Shown: piece by piece, positions 1-7,919 of the stretch | How positions within the stretch are numbered: position 1 is the stretch's first letter | Layout: every line of letters starts with the position of its first letter | Assembly: GCA_913061515.1 (NCBI GenBank) | Contig: CAJXSF010000030.1 | Span: forward strand, 1-39,823 | Source: an uncultured Gammaproteobacteria bacterium | GTDB lineage: Bacteria > Pseudomonadota > Gammaproteobacteria > Pseudomonadales > Pseudohongiellaceae | Length of the DNA: 39,823 bases | Direction of reading: 5' to 3' | Translations under genes and position numbers: made by a program | Notes under the pieces: generated by a model | Told to the model about the DNA's origin: nothing | The model's database searches: none | Seen by the model: only the letters and a program-made list of their open reading frames with translations

Positions 1-33
1 TCGTCGGCAGCGTCAGATGTGTATAAGAGACAG
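1..33. other. Nextera (Tn5) Read 1 adapter, sequencing artefact
   Basis: The first 33 bases match the Illumina Nextera transposase Read 1 adapter, ending in the Tn5 mosaic end (AGATGTGTATAAGAGACAG). This is library sequence, not genome. Genomic sequence starts at 34, inside prpD. Confidence 0.98.
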
Positions 34-1297
34 CCACTTCCACTTTTTCGGTGCAGCTGCCGTCTTTGAAGAAAATTTGCAGCGCGTTGGCGATGGAGCG
101 TTTGTCAGCTTCCATGTATTCCTTGGTGTAGCGCGGCTCTTCGACCACTTCCATTTTCTCGCGTAGCTGGTCGATGATGGGGTGGGCGTTGTGGAAGTCG
201 TCTTCGTAGTGCTCGGCAACTAGATTGCCGAATGCCAATGGCACGGCGGTCATGTATTGCAAACAATGGTCGCGGTCGGCTGGGTTGTTCAATGGGCCGC
301 TCTTGCTGATGATGCGAATCGCTGACTCGTGCGTATTGATGACGATGCGCTCGATCTCTTCTAGGCGGTCTTTGACTTGTGGGTACAAACGCACTGCGGC
401 TTCGGCTGCCGTTTGCGAATGGAACTCGGCAGGGAAGGAGATCTTGAACAGAATCTGCTCCATCACATAGCTGCCGTAATCCCTTGAAAACGAAAACTTA
501 TTGCCCTTGAACTGCACGTCATAGAAGCCCCACTTCGGTGCTGTTAGTACACTTGGGTAGCCAATCTCGCCGCGCATCGTTAGGTCTGCTAATCGTACTG
601 CGCGTGAGGTGGCGTCACCGGCTGCCCAAGACTTACGAGGGCCAGCATTGGGGGAGTGACGATAGGTGCGTAGGCTCGACCCATCGAGCCAGGCTTGTGA
701 CAGTGCATCGATAATTTGCGATTCATTGCCGCCAAGCATCTTCGTCACTACAGCAGTGGTGGCTACCCGAACAAGCAATACATGGCAAAGTCCAACTCGG
801 TTGAAGCTATTCTCAAGGGCAATGACGCCCTGAATCTCGTGCGCCTTGATCATTGCCGTCAATACGTCGCGCATCAATAACGGTGCCTTTCCTGCGGCCA
901 CGTTTTTCTGCGAAAGATAGTCTGCTACCGCCAAGATGCCGCCCATATTGTCAGACGGGTGGCCCCATTCTGCCGCCAGCCACGTGTCGTTATAGTCGAG
1001 CCAGCGAATGATGCAGCCGATGTCCCAGGCCGCTTTGACCGGGTCTAGGCGAAACTGTGTGCCAGGAACGCGCGCGCCGTTAGGGACGATGGTGTTTTCA
1101 ACTTGTGGGCCAAGAAGCTTGGTGCACTCAGGAAAGCGCAGCGCCAGTAGGCCGCAGCCGAGTGTGTCCATAAGACAGTTGCGGGCGGTGTCGTAGGCCT
1201 CTGCTGAGGTGACTTCGTAGTCGGTCACGTATTTGGCGATGTCGACGAGTTCTTGGTCTGGGGCTGGTCTTTCGTTGATTTCAACAGTGGCTGACAT
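34..1297 (-). CDS. prpD: 2-methylcitrate dehydratase PrpD, 3' end cut by contig edge
   Basis: PrpD dehydrates 2-methylcitrate in the cytosolic methylcitrate cycle that consumes propionyl-CoA. Translating the minus strand from the ATG at 1297 gives an open frame beginning [13 protein letters not shown]. It continues through PrpD-like blocks such as [34 protein letters not shown] and [19 protein letters not shown], and is still open at the adapter after about 421 codons. Family members are near 480-490 residues, so roughly 65 C-terminal residues are missing. The ribosome site is weak (AAGAGAG, 5-7 nt upstream). It lies third after prpB and prpC on the same strand, separated from prpC by about 630 bp of hairpins and repeats, so it may have its own promoter or depend on read-through. 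The identification is from motif and context recognition, not a search. Confidence 0.93.
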
Positions 1298-1638
1298 GCG
1301 ATCTCTCTTGGGATTGGAAGGGTGGGCAGCTATTTTAGCGGAAAATGGCGCATAAAATAATGGATTATTGGCAACATTCAAAAAGCTGGACTACGTTTAA
1401 AGTCGAGCACAAGGAATGTGTGATAGCCGCTCGAAAAGGAATTCGAGCAGGGTCGTGTCCGGGCTGCTTCCCAAAATGCGCGACCCACCGGGGGCAGCCA
1501 TGCTGCCCCCAACCTAATTTTGGCTTTGTTAGAACTCTATAGAAGTAATTGAGGAGTTCTAAAGCTTAGTAAGAAGGCTGGGTGGAATCTAGCTCAGTAC
1601 TTCGAAATATCTGATGTAGAACCCTGCTCAAGAGCCCT
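1298..1638. other. prpC-prpD spacer with three successive hairpins, no gene seen
   Basis: No convincing gene is present; the short open frame over 1345-1542 has no recognisable features. Three perfect stem-loops follow one another. The first pairs 1429-1435 with 1442-1448 (GCTCGAA/TTCGAGC). The second pairs 1490-1498 with 1502-1510 (GGGGGCAGC, loop CAT, GCTGCCCCC). The third pairs 1529-1537 with 1554-1562 (TTAGAACTC/GAGTTCTAA). None is followed by a good T run on either strand. Their roles could be mRNA processing or partial termination between prpC and prpD. Confidence 0.5.
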
Positions 1639-1920
1639 GTAAGAGAGTCATGTGGGAGCGGGCCTGCCCGCGATTCTTACCACCATTTGTGGAAATATCG
1701 CGGGCAGGCCCGCTCCCACATGACATTCTTACAAGGTACAGAACCAATCCCACATGGCTCTCTTACAAGGTACAGAGCCAATCCCACTTGGCTTTCTTAC
1801 AGGGTACAGAGCCAACCCACAAAACCCTCTTACAGAGTAAAGAACTTATCCCCCATCAGCTTTCTTACCGAGTACAAAGCCAACCCCCACCCAGCTCCCT
1901 TACTAAAGTGCATTCCCATT
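1639..1920. repeat. REP-type inverted repeat plus tandem 34-bp array (array 1)
   Basis: A perfect 24-nt inverted repeat (arms 1650-1673 and 1698-1721) carries the Pseudomonas REP-like core GTGGGAGCGGGCCTGCCC. To its right are about five imperfect 33-34-bp direct copies starting near 1714, 1748, 1782, 1815 and 1849, each beginning CCCAC or CCCCC and containing TCTTAC followed by a purine-rich tail. To the left a single GTAAGAGAG half-unit is the reverse complement of the right-hand units. The array ends within a few bases of the prpC stop codon. The 24-nt loop between the arms is inverted relative to arrays 2 and 3. Confidence 0.9.
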
Positions 1921-1926
1921 AATAGC

Positions 1927-3051
1927 TCAGCGGTTATCAATATCCACCCAATCCGCCGTCGCCGGCCCGGTGTAATCGGCGCTGGGGCGAATGATGCGGT
2001 TGTTGGCTCTTTGCTCCTTCACATGCGCGGCCCAGCCGGTGAGGCGGGACATCACGAAGATCGGCGTGAATAGCTTGGTCGGGATGCCCATGAAATGATA
2101 GGCCGAGGCATGGAAGAAATCGGCATTGCAGAACAGCTTCTTCTCGCGCCACATCACCGCTTCACAGCGCTCCGAGACGGGGTACAACTCGGTGTCGCCC
2201 ACATGCTCGGCTAGCTTCTTCGACCACTGCTTGATGATCACATTGCGCGGGTCGGATTCGGCATAAATCGCATGGCCAAAGCCCATGATCTTCTCTTTGC
2301 GCGCTAGCATGCCCATGATCTCGCTTTCGGCCTCATCGGCGCTATGCCATTGCTGAATCATATCCATGGCCGCCTCGTTCGCACCACCATGCAGTGGGCC
2401 ACGCAGGGAGCCAATCGCCGCGGTGACGCAGGAGTGCATGTCAGACAAAGTCGAGGCACAGACGCGAGCGGTGAAGGTCGAGGCATTGAACTCGTGCTCG
2501 GCGTACAGGATCAGGGACACATTCATCACCTGTGTAAACAGGTCATTAGGCGTCTCGCCGCTGAGCATATGCAAGAAATGCCCGCCGATTGAATCGTCCA
2601 TCAGGTCTGTGTCGATGCGCACGCCATCATGGGAATAGCGATACCAATAACAAATAATCGAGGGCAGGGTGGCCAGGAGTCGGTCGATGACATCGTCCTG
2701 TTGATCGAAACTGGTTTCGGTCTCTAGATTGCCCAGCATCGAGCAGCCTGTGCGCATCACATCCATCGGATGGGCGCTGGCGGGGATGCGCTCTAGAACT
2801 TCTTTTAATGCTTGAGGTAAGCTGCGTAGTGATTTGATTTTAATTGAATAATTAACTAATTCTTGGCGCGTTGGCAGATGCCCGCGTAATAATAAGAACG
2901 CCACCTCTTCGAACTTGGCTTTCTCGCCCAACTCGCTGATGTCGTAGCCGCGATAGGTGAGCCCAGAGCCGGTTTTGCCGACAGTACAAAGCGCTGTTTC
3001 GCCTGCGACCTGGCCGCGAAGGCCGGCGCCGCTGAGGGGTTTGCTTGCCAT
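1927..3051 (-). CDS. prpC: 2-methylcitrate synthase PrpC
   Basis: This citrate synthase-family enzyme condenses propionyl-CoA with oxaloacetate to 2-methylcitrate. The 374-residue length and the N-terminus MASKPLSGAGLRGQ, with TYRGYDISELGEKAKFEEVA, are typical of PrpC rather than the longer TCA citrate synthase GltA. Catalytic His regions are visible as RGPLHGGANEAAM and MGFGHAIYAESDPRN. The start has a good ribosome site (AGGAG, about 7 nt upstream). It follows prpB on the same strand. The 388-bp gap before it and the 629-bp gap after it each hold a REP-centred array, unusual for a prp operon, where genes are normally tight. Confidence 0.97.
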   Translation of the reverse strand: MASKPLSGAGLRGQVAGETALCTVGKTGSGLTYRGYDISELGEKAKFEEVAFLLLRGHLPTRQELVNYSIKIKSLRSLPQALKEVLERIPASAHPMDVMRTGCSMLGNLETETSFDQQDDVIDRLLATLPSIICYWYRYSHDGVRIDTDLMDDSIGGHFLHMLSGETPNDLFTQVMNVSLILYAEHEFNASTFTARVCASTLSDMHSCVTAAIGSLRGPLHGGANEAAMDMIQQWHSADEAESEIMGMLARKEKIMGFGHAIYAESDPRNVIIKQWSKKLAEHVGDTELYPVSERCEAVMWREKKLFCNADFFHASAYHFMGIPTKLFTPIFVMSRLTGWAAHVKEQRANNRIIRPSADYTGPATADWVDIDNR

Positions 3052-3109
3052 GAAAAATCTCCTGTGAATCGATAAATTCTTTGTATAGGGGTGGCTCTTA
3101 ACTAGACCA

Positions 3110-3392
3110 GTACTTTAAGTGAGGTCTACCCTGATCTAGAACTGAGCTAAATGTGGGAGTAGCTCTGAGCTAGATCAGTGCAAAATGTGGGAGCTACTCT
3201 GAACTAGAACAGTGCAAAATGTGGGAGCGGGCCTGCCCGCGAAATTCCACAAATGGTGGTAAGAATCGCGGGCAGGCCCGCTCCCACATGGCATTCTTAC
3301 AAAGCACTGGAGGGGCTCCTACATAAGACTCTTATAAAGCAGCAAACTAGCTCCCACATGGCTCTCTTACAAAGCAGCAAACTCTTTTTCAA
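3110..3392. repeat. REP-centred bilateral repeat array (array 2)
   Basis: The centre is a perfect 24-nt inverted repeat, arms 3219-3242 and 3266-3289, with the loop AAATTCCACAAATGGTGGTAA and a few more bases. Left of it are 34-bp direct units anchored by ATGTGGGAG (at 3151 and 3185). Right of it are three 35-bp units anchored by CTCCCACAT or CTCCTACAT (from 3281, 3316 and 3351). Left and right anchors are reverse complements, so the whole locus is an extended imperfect palindrome. It fills the spacer between the prpB stop and the prpC start. Its central 100 bp is almost identical to that of array 3. Confidence 0.9.
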
Positions 3393-3438
3393 ACAGTTGA
3401 GCCCACCTCAAAAATACCCCTAAACCCTTCTTAAGCCC

Positions 3439-4320
3439 TCACTCCTTGGAAAACAACTGATCCAACTTATCCTCATATTCATGATAACCCAGCACATCAT
3501 ACAGCTCGGCCCGGGTCTGCATGAGCTTGACGACAGAGCCCTGGTCGCCATCAGCCAAGATGCTCGAATACACGGTTTCGGCTGCTTTACTCATCGCGCG
3601 GAAAGCGCTAAGTGGGTACAACACCATTGCAACGCCAGCGGCGGCGAGCTTAGTCTTGTTGTATAGCGGCGTGGCTCCAAACTCGGTGATGTTCGCAAGA
3701 ATCGGCACATGCACGGCATCGGCGAAACGACGGTATTGATCTAGATCGGTGATTGCCTCTGGGAATATCGCGTCGGCCCCGGCCTCAACACAGGCTATGG
3801 CGCGCTCGATTGCTGCATCGATGCCTTCAACGGCCAGTGCATCGGTACGTGCCATGATCACAAAATCATGATCGATCTTGGCATCCACCGCGGCCTTGAT
3901 GCGGTCGACCATCTCCTCTTTACTCACAATCGCTTTGTTCGGACGGTGCCCGCAACGCTTCTGTGCTACTTGGTCCTCCAGATGCACCGCTGCGGCTCCC
4001 GCTTTCTCCATCGCCTTAATAGTGCGAGCGATATTGAACGCGCCACCCCAGCCCGTGTCGATATCCACAAGCAAGGGCAGGTCGGTAGCACTGGTGATGC
4101 GGTCTACGTCGGTGATGACATCATTGAGGCTGGTCATGCCTAAGTCGGGCAGGCCATAGGAGGCATTGGCGACACCGCCCCCAGATAAGTAGATCGCCTG
4201 ATGGCCCGCGCGCTGGGCGAGCATGGCAGAATAAGCGTTGATCGCGCCGACAATTTGTAAGGGAGAATTGGCCTGCAGCGCCGCGTGGAACCGCGCGCCT
4301 GCACTAAGCGGAAGAGACAT
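3439..4320 (-). CDS. prpB: Methylisocitrate lyase PrpB
   Basis: PrpB cleaves 2-methylisocitrate to pyruvate and succinate, the last step of the methylcitrate cycle. The signature KRCGHRPNK of the isocitrate lyase/PEP mutase superfamily is present, as is the metal-binding region [15 protein letters not shown]. The frame is open to 4359, but I start at the ATG at 4320 ([15 protein letters not shown]). It has AAGGAA 7 nt upstream and gives 293 residues, matching family length near 295. It is the first gene of the minus-strand prp block, and no PrpR-like regulator is in the window. A promoter must lie in the 436 bp between its start and the ugd stop, alongside array 3. Confidence 0.96.
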   Translation of the reverse strand: MSLPLSAGARFHAALQANSPLQIVGAINAYSAMLAQRAGHQAIYLSGGGVANASYGLPDLGMTSLNDVITDVDRITSATDLPLLVDIDTGWGGAFNIARTIKAMEKAGAAAVHLEDQVAQKRCGHRPNKAIVSKEEMVDRIKAAVDAKIDHDFVIMARTDALAVEGIDAAIERAIACVEAGADAIFPEAITDLDQYRRFADAVHVPILANITEFGATPLYNKTKLAAAGVAMVLYPLSAFRAMSKAAETVYSSILADGDQGSVVKLMQTRAELYDVLGYHEYEDKLDQLFSKE

Positions 4321-4434
4321 ACTGAATTCCTTGTGATGGACCTTGAGAACTGCAAGCAAGTTAAAGGAATCCGGGGTGAATGTAAATTGGGGAGCTAGTG
4401 GGAAGGGGAGTTGTGGGGGTTGAGGCTGTGCTTT

Positions 4435-4752
4435 GTAAGAGAGGGATGTGGGAGTTAGTACAATACTAGGTAAGAGAGCTTTGTGGGAGTTAGTACAGTA
4501 CTATGTAAGAGAGCCATGTGGGAGCTCCTTTGATCTAGAACAGTGCAAAATGTGGGAGCGGGCCTGCCCGCGAAATTCCACAAATGGTGGTAAGAATCGC
4601 GGGCAGGCCCGCTCCCACATGACATTCTTACGAAGGTTTGTAGGGGTTCCCACATGACATTCTTACGAAGCAGCAAACTGGCTCCCACATAATTCTCTTA
4701 CAAGGCTTTAGAAGGCTCCCACACCACTCTCTTACGAAGCTTTGTAGGGCCC
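4435..4752. repeat. REP-centred bilateral repeat array (array 3)
   Basis: The core is a perfect 24-nt inverted repeat, arms 4550-4573 and 4597-4620, with the same loop and orientation as array 2. Left units of 35 bp begin GTAAGAGAG and contain TGTGGGAG. Right units of 33-35 bp begin CTCCCACA and contain TTCTTACGA or CTCTTAC. The left units are the reverse complement of the right ones. The right flank runs up to the ugd stop codon. This is the clearest example of the element: a strong central REP hairpin with symmetrical degenerate tandem copies on both sides. Confidence 0.9.
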
Positions 4753-4756
4753 CCAA

Positions 4757-6094
4757 TCATTTTTTCACCGAAGCCCCACGCCCAATCCCATAATAGGTCA
4801 AGCCCTTGGCATTCACCCTGGCTGGCTCATACAGGTTGCGGCCATCGAAGATCACCTTGTCACTTAGCTGCTCGACTAGGTTGTCGAAATCGGCTGCGCG
4901 GAAATGTTGCCACTCTGTGCAAATGATCAAAGCATCTGCGCCAATCAACGCCGCATCGCGGGTGCCCACAAGGCGCAGATCGTCGCGGTGGCCGTAAATG
5001 CGCTCTACCTCATCCATCGCTTCTGGGTCATAGGCTTGCACAACTGCGCCAGCCGCCCACAAAGCCTCCATGATCACGCGGCTTGGCGCCTCGCGCATGT
5101 CGTCGGTCTTGGGTTTGAACGATAGGCCCCACAGAGCAAAGGTCTTGTCACGGATGCCGCCGTCGTAATGGCTTGAGACTAGCTCCACCAAACGGGATTT
5201 TTGCGCTAAGTTTACGGACTCAACAGCATTCAAGATCTTCATTTCACGCCCCATCTGCGCAGCGGTTTGGCTTAGCGCGCGCACGTCTTTTGGGAAGCAG
5301 GAGCCGCCGTAGCCGATGCCGGGGTAGATGAATTGATAACCGATGCGCGTGTCTGAGCCAATGCCGTGGCGAATCTGCTCGATGTCGGCCCCTAGTTGCT
5401 CGGCAAGATTGGCGATCTCATTCATAAAGCTGATTTTGGTGGCCAGCATCGCGTTGGCGGCATATTTGGTTAGCTCAGCCGAGCGAATGTCCATGAAAAT
5501 CATACGGTCAGACTTGCGGTTGAAAGGGGCGTAAAGCTCTTGCATCAAGGCTTTCACCTCTTCTGAGTCTGTGCCAATCACAAAACGGTCAGGTTTGAGG
5601 AAGTCTTGTACTGCAGCGCCTTCTTTTAAGAACTCAGGGTTGGATGCCACCTCAATCTTATAGTCGACGCCGCGCTTATCTAGTTCAGCCTGAATCGTTG
5701 CACGTACCTTGTCAGCCGTGCCGACGGGGACGGTTGACTTGGTGACCACCACCTTTGAGCGCTGCATTGAACGGCCCACCTCTGCGGCCACCGCCAGTAC
5801 ATATTGAAGGTCGGCAGAGCCATCTTCATCAGGTGGCGTGCCTACGGCAATAAAGAGAAGGTCCGCATAGTCGATGGCTTCTTGGGGGCTAGAGGTGAAG
5901 AGGAGATTGCCAGACTTGGTAGTGGTTTCGACGATGGCATCGAGGCCTGATTCGTAGATGGGCAGCATGCCCTCGTTCAACGCTTTGATTTTTGCCGCAT
6001 TGGTATCAACACACATTGCGTGGTGCCCCGCACTTGCAAAACACGCACTACTGACTAAGCCCACGTACCCAGCGCCAAAGAACGCTATCTTCAT
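4757..6094 (-). CDS. ugd: UDP-glucose 6-dehydrogenase
   Basis: This enzyme oxidises UDP-glucose to UDP-glucuronate with two NAD+. The N-terminal Rossmann motif FFGAGYVGLVSSACFA is at residues 4-19, and the catalytic cysteine sits in GYGGSCFPKDVRAL near residue 260. The 445-residue length is normal for bacterial Ugd/TuaD/UdgH types. The start ATG at 6094 has GAGGTA about 7 nt upstream. The gene is divergent from rmlA across 258 bp. UDP-GlcA could feed the adjacent polysaccharide cluster, but ugd lies outside the A+T-rich interval, so it may be a resident gene. Confidence 0.96.
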   Translation of the reverse strand: MKIAFFGAGYVGLVSSACFASAGHHAMCVDTNAAKIKALNEGMLPIYESGLDAIVETTTKSGNLLFTSSPQEAIDYADLLFIAVGTPPDEDGSADLQYVLAVAAEVGRSMQRSKVVVTKSTVPVGTADKVRATIQAELDKRGVDYKIEVASNPEFLKEGAAVQDFLKPDRFVIGTDSEEVKALMQELYAPFNRKSDRMIFMDIRSAELTKYAANAMLATKISFMNEIANLAEQLGADIEQIRHGIGSDTRIGYQFIYPGIGYGGSCFPKDVRALSQTAAQMGREMKILNAVESVNLAQKSRLVELVSSHYDGGIRDKTFALWGLSFKPKTDDMREAPSRVIMEALWAAGAVVQAYDPEAMDEVERIYGHRDDLRLVGTRDAALIGADALIICTEWQHFRAADFDNLVEQLSDKVIFDGRNLYEPARVNAKGLTYYGIGRGASVKK

Positions 6095-6215
6095 ATCATT
6101 ACCTCAGATTTGTTTGTTCATCTGGGGTGGTAAGCCTAGGTGCACAATGTTGCCGCTATATTGCGAAGGTTTGACAATACGATGACAAATTTTAGGGTTA
6201 ATCCTAATTGATGAT

Positions 6216-6246
6216 AAAAAAAACCACCCTAAAAGGGGGTAGGTGG
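6216..6246 (-). terminator. Possible rho-independent terminator or leader attenuator before ugd
   Basis: Read on the minus strand, ACCCCCT, loop TTT, AGGG(T)GGT forms a short strong stem with one bulged T, followed at once by eight T residues. It sits between the divergent genes ugd and rmlA. It would end leftward transcription coming from the rmlA side, or act in the ugd leader if the ugd promoter is to its right. Sequence form only; function untested. Confidence 0.45.
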
Positions 6247-6352
6247 TGGCAGATGTCACCCTTACACGCTATCATCGGCCGATAACACAAGCCGATTCAT
6301 GGGCTTAACAAATAAAGCGCAACAAGCGCATCAACAATAAGTCAGAGCAAAA

Positions 6353-7246
6353 ATGACAGCGAACTCCTCATCTTGTAAGGGCATAGTGTTAGCAGGTGGT
6401 AGTGGTACACGCCTGTACCCCATAACTAAGGGGATTTCCAAGCAACTCCTCCCTGTTTATGACAAACCCATGATCTACTACCCCATGTCGGTGCTGATGC
6501 TGGCTGGGATCAAAGACATCCTGATCATCACCACCCCAGAAGATATTGCAGGTTATGAACGCCTATTAGGCGATGGCACCCAATACGGGATCAACCTGAC
6601 CTATGCCATACAGCCTAGCCCCGACGGCCTTGCGCAAGCGTTTATCATTGGCGAAGAGTTCATTGGTGATAGCCGCGTTTGTCTAGTGTTAGGCGATAAC
6701 ATTTTTTATGGGCAAGGTTTTACTGGCAAATTATTAGAATCGGCCGCTAGAGAGAGTGGGGCGACGGTATTTGGTTATCAAGTAAAAGACCCAGAACGTT
6801 TTGGTGTGGTTGAGTTTGATGAAAACAAACGCGCGGTGTCTATAGAGGAAAAACCCACTAAGCCTAAATCCAATTATGCCGTTACCGGTTTGTATTTTTA
6901 CGACAACGACGTGATCGAGATCGCCAAGCAGGTCAAGCCATCTGCACGTGGCGAGTTAGAAATTACAACAGTGAATCAAGCCTATATGGATCGCGGCGAC
7001 CTAAATGTTGAAGTACTTGGGCGTGGCTTTGCATGGTTAGACACCGGCACGCATGAGAGTTTGCTAGAGGCGAGCATGTTTGTGCAAACGGTGGAGCATA
7101 GGCAGGGTTTGAAGATTGCTTGTTTGGAGGAGATTGCGTGGCGTAAGGGTTGGTTAAGCAACGCAGAGTTATTACAAAGAGCCGAGAGCCTAAGTAAAAA
7201 TGGCTATGGTCAATACATTAAAAATCTAATAAACAACACTCTGTAG
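6353..7246 (+). CDS. rmlA: Glucose-1-phosphate thymidylyltransferase RmlA
   Basis: RmlA makes dTDP-glucose from dTTP and glucose-1-phosphate, the first step to dTDP-rhamnose and other dTDP sugars. The nucleotidyltransferase signature [20 protein letters not shown] is at residues 15-34, followed by [15 protein letters not shown]. The 297-residue length is standard. No rmlB, rmlC or rmlD proper lies beside it; the only RmlC-like gene in the window sits in the CDP-sugar block 17 kb away. Its stop codon TAG (7244-7246) lies inside a REP-like sequence, so the element may have defined the present C-terminus. It appears to be co-transcribed with rfaH, 36 bp downstream. Confidence 0.96.
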   Translation: MTANSSSCKGIVLAGGSGTRLYPITKGISKQLLPVYDKPMIYYPMSVLMLAGIKDILIITTPEDIAGYERLLGDGTQYGINLTYAIQPSPDGLAQAFIIGEEFIGDSRVCLVLGDNIFYGQGFTGKLLESAARESGATVFGYQVKDPERFGVVEFDENKRAVSIEEKPTKPKSNYAVTGLYFYDNDVIEIAKQVKPSARGELEITTVNQAYMDRGDLNVEVLGRGFAWLDTGTHESLLEASMFVQTVEHRQGLKIACLEEIAWRKGWLSNAELLQRAESLSKNGYGQYIKNLINNTL

Positions 7247-7264
7247 GAGCGGGCTGGCCCGCGA
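7242..7264. repeat. Single REP-like unit overlapping the rmlA stop
   Basis: TGTAGGAGCGGGCTGGCCC and the following GCGA match the Pseudomonas-type REP half-unit seen at the arrays, in the TGTAGGAG variant. The TAG at 7244 serves as the rmlA stop codon. A self-complementary core (CGGGCTGGCCCG) can form a small hairpin. Confidence 0.75.
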
Positions 7265-7282
7265 AATTCCCAAAGGTATAAT

Positions 7283-7780
7283 ATGTCCAGTATCACCCAA
7301 TGGTACCTACTACAATGCAAGCCTAATCAGCAGGCTAGAGCGCTGTTGCATTTACGACGACAAAATATCGAATGTTTTAGCCCCTCTCATCCGATCAAGC
7401 ATCTGTGTAAAGGCAAGGTGGAAATAAAAATCGAAGCCCTCTTCCCAGGCTACCTATTTATCAATCTCAACGAAGACAGCAACTGGCGCGCCATTAGAGC
7501 GACACGTGGCGTTAGCCGAGTGGTGAGTTTTACCGGCGCGCCCTATCTTGTTCCGGAAAAATTGATACAGGCCCTAAAACAACGCACCGAGCAGCAAATT
7601 AAGCCCGTGGCACTTTTTCAACAAGGCGAACGCGTAACGATTACCGAAGGGTGTTTTAAACATATCGAAGCGATTGTCAAAAGCGTAAAGCCCGACGAGC
7701 GCATCATCGTATTGATGACATTATTACAAACAGAACAAGCGCTGGAGCTATCGCCAAACCAATTGGCAAAAGCCAGCTAG
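7283..7780 (+). CDS. rfaH: Transcription antitermination factor RfaH
   Basis: RfaH is a NusG paralogue that loads on RNA polymerase at ops sites and suppresses pausing and Rho termination in long envelope-polysaccharide operons. The 165 residues align by eye with E. coli RfaH along the whole length. WYLLQCKPNQQARALLHL starts the NGN domain, EALFPGYLFINL and ATRGVSRVVSF lie in mid-domain, and the C-terminal KOW half begins GERVTITEGCFKHIEAIVKS. The start ATG at 7283 has AAAGG about 7 nt upstream. An ops element lies about 70 bp downstream, in front of the export gene, and another at the head of the minus-strand operon, so this is probably a dedicated regulator of the locus. Assignment as RfaH rather than housekeeping NusG rests on that alignment and context. 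Confidence 0.93.
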   Translation: MSSITQWYLLQCKPNQQARALLHLRRQNIECFSPSHPIKHLCKGKVEIKIEALFPGYLFINLNEDSNWRAIRATRGVSRVVSFTGAPYLVPEKLIQALKQRTEQQIKPVALFQQGERVTITEGCFKHIEAIVKSVKPDERIIVLMTLLQTEQALELSPNQLAKAS

Positions 7781-7801
7781 TAAAACAACAAACCACAACA
7801 G

Positions 7802-7823
7802 GTGGAAGCGAGCCCGCTTGCGA
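7802..7823. repeat. Degenerate REP-like half unit
   Basis: GTGGAAGCGAGCCCGCTTGC followed by GA resembles the REP core with several substitutions. It lies between the rfaH stop and the ops hairpin. Confidence 0.5.
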
Positions 7824-7839
7824 CAAAAGATGCTGCAAT

Positions 7840-7866
7840 CCGCCCAAGTAGGGCGGTAGCGTGCCT
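7840..7866 (+). promoter_or_regulatory. ops element (RfaH recruitment site) with overlapping hairpin
   Basis: GGCGGTAGCGTGCC at 7852-7865 matches the ops core of JUMPstart sequences (GGCGGTAGCGTG). A perfect stem CCGCCC (7840-7845), loop AAGTA, GGGCGG (7851-7856) overlaps its 5' end. It lies 54 bp ahead of the SLBB gene. The 14-nt core GCGGTAGCGTGCCT is repeated exactly on the other strand at 31472-31485. Confidence 0.88.
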
Positions 7867-7919
7867 AATCCCTGGCCACTACTATTTAGCCTGCAACCAT
7901 AAAAAGGTTCACAGAAAAC

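Noticed and set aside
1345..1542. A 65-codon open frame with several cysteines in the prpC-prpD spacer
   Set aside because: It crosses two perfect hairpins, has no good ribosome site, and the cysteines come from the GC-rich stem sequence.
1650..1922. Tandem 34-bp repeats considered as a CRISPR array
   Set aside because: The units are contiguous and degenerate, with no unique spacers of constant length, and they centre on REP palindromes. No cas genes are present.
7283..7780. rfaH considered as housekeeping NusG
   Set aside because: Alignment by eye favours RfaH (VTITEGCF, LMTLLQTEQ near the end), it is not beside secE or rplK, and ops sites are present in the locus.
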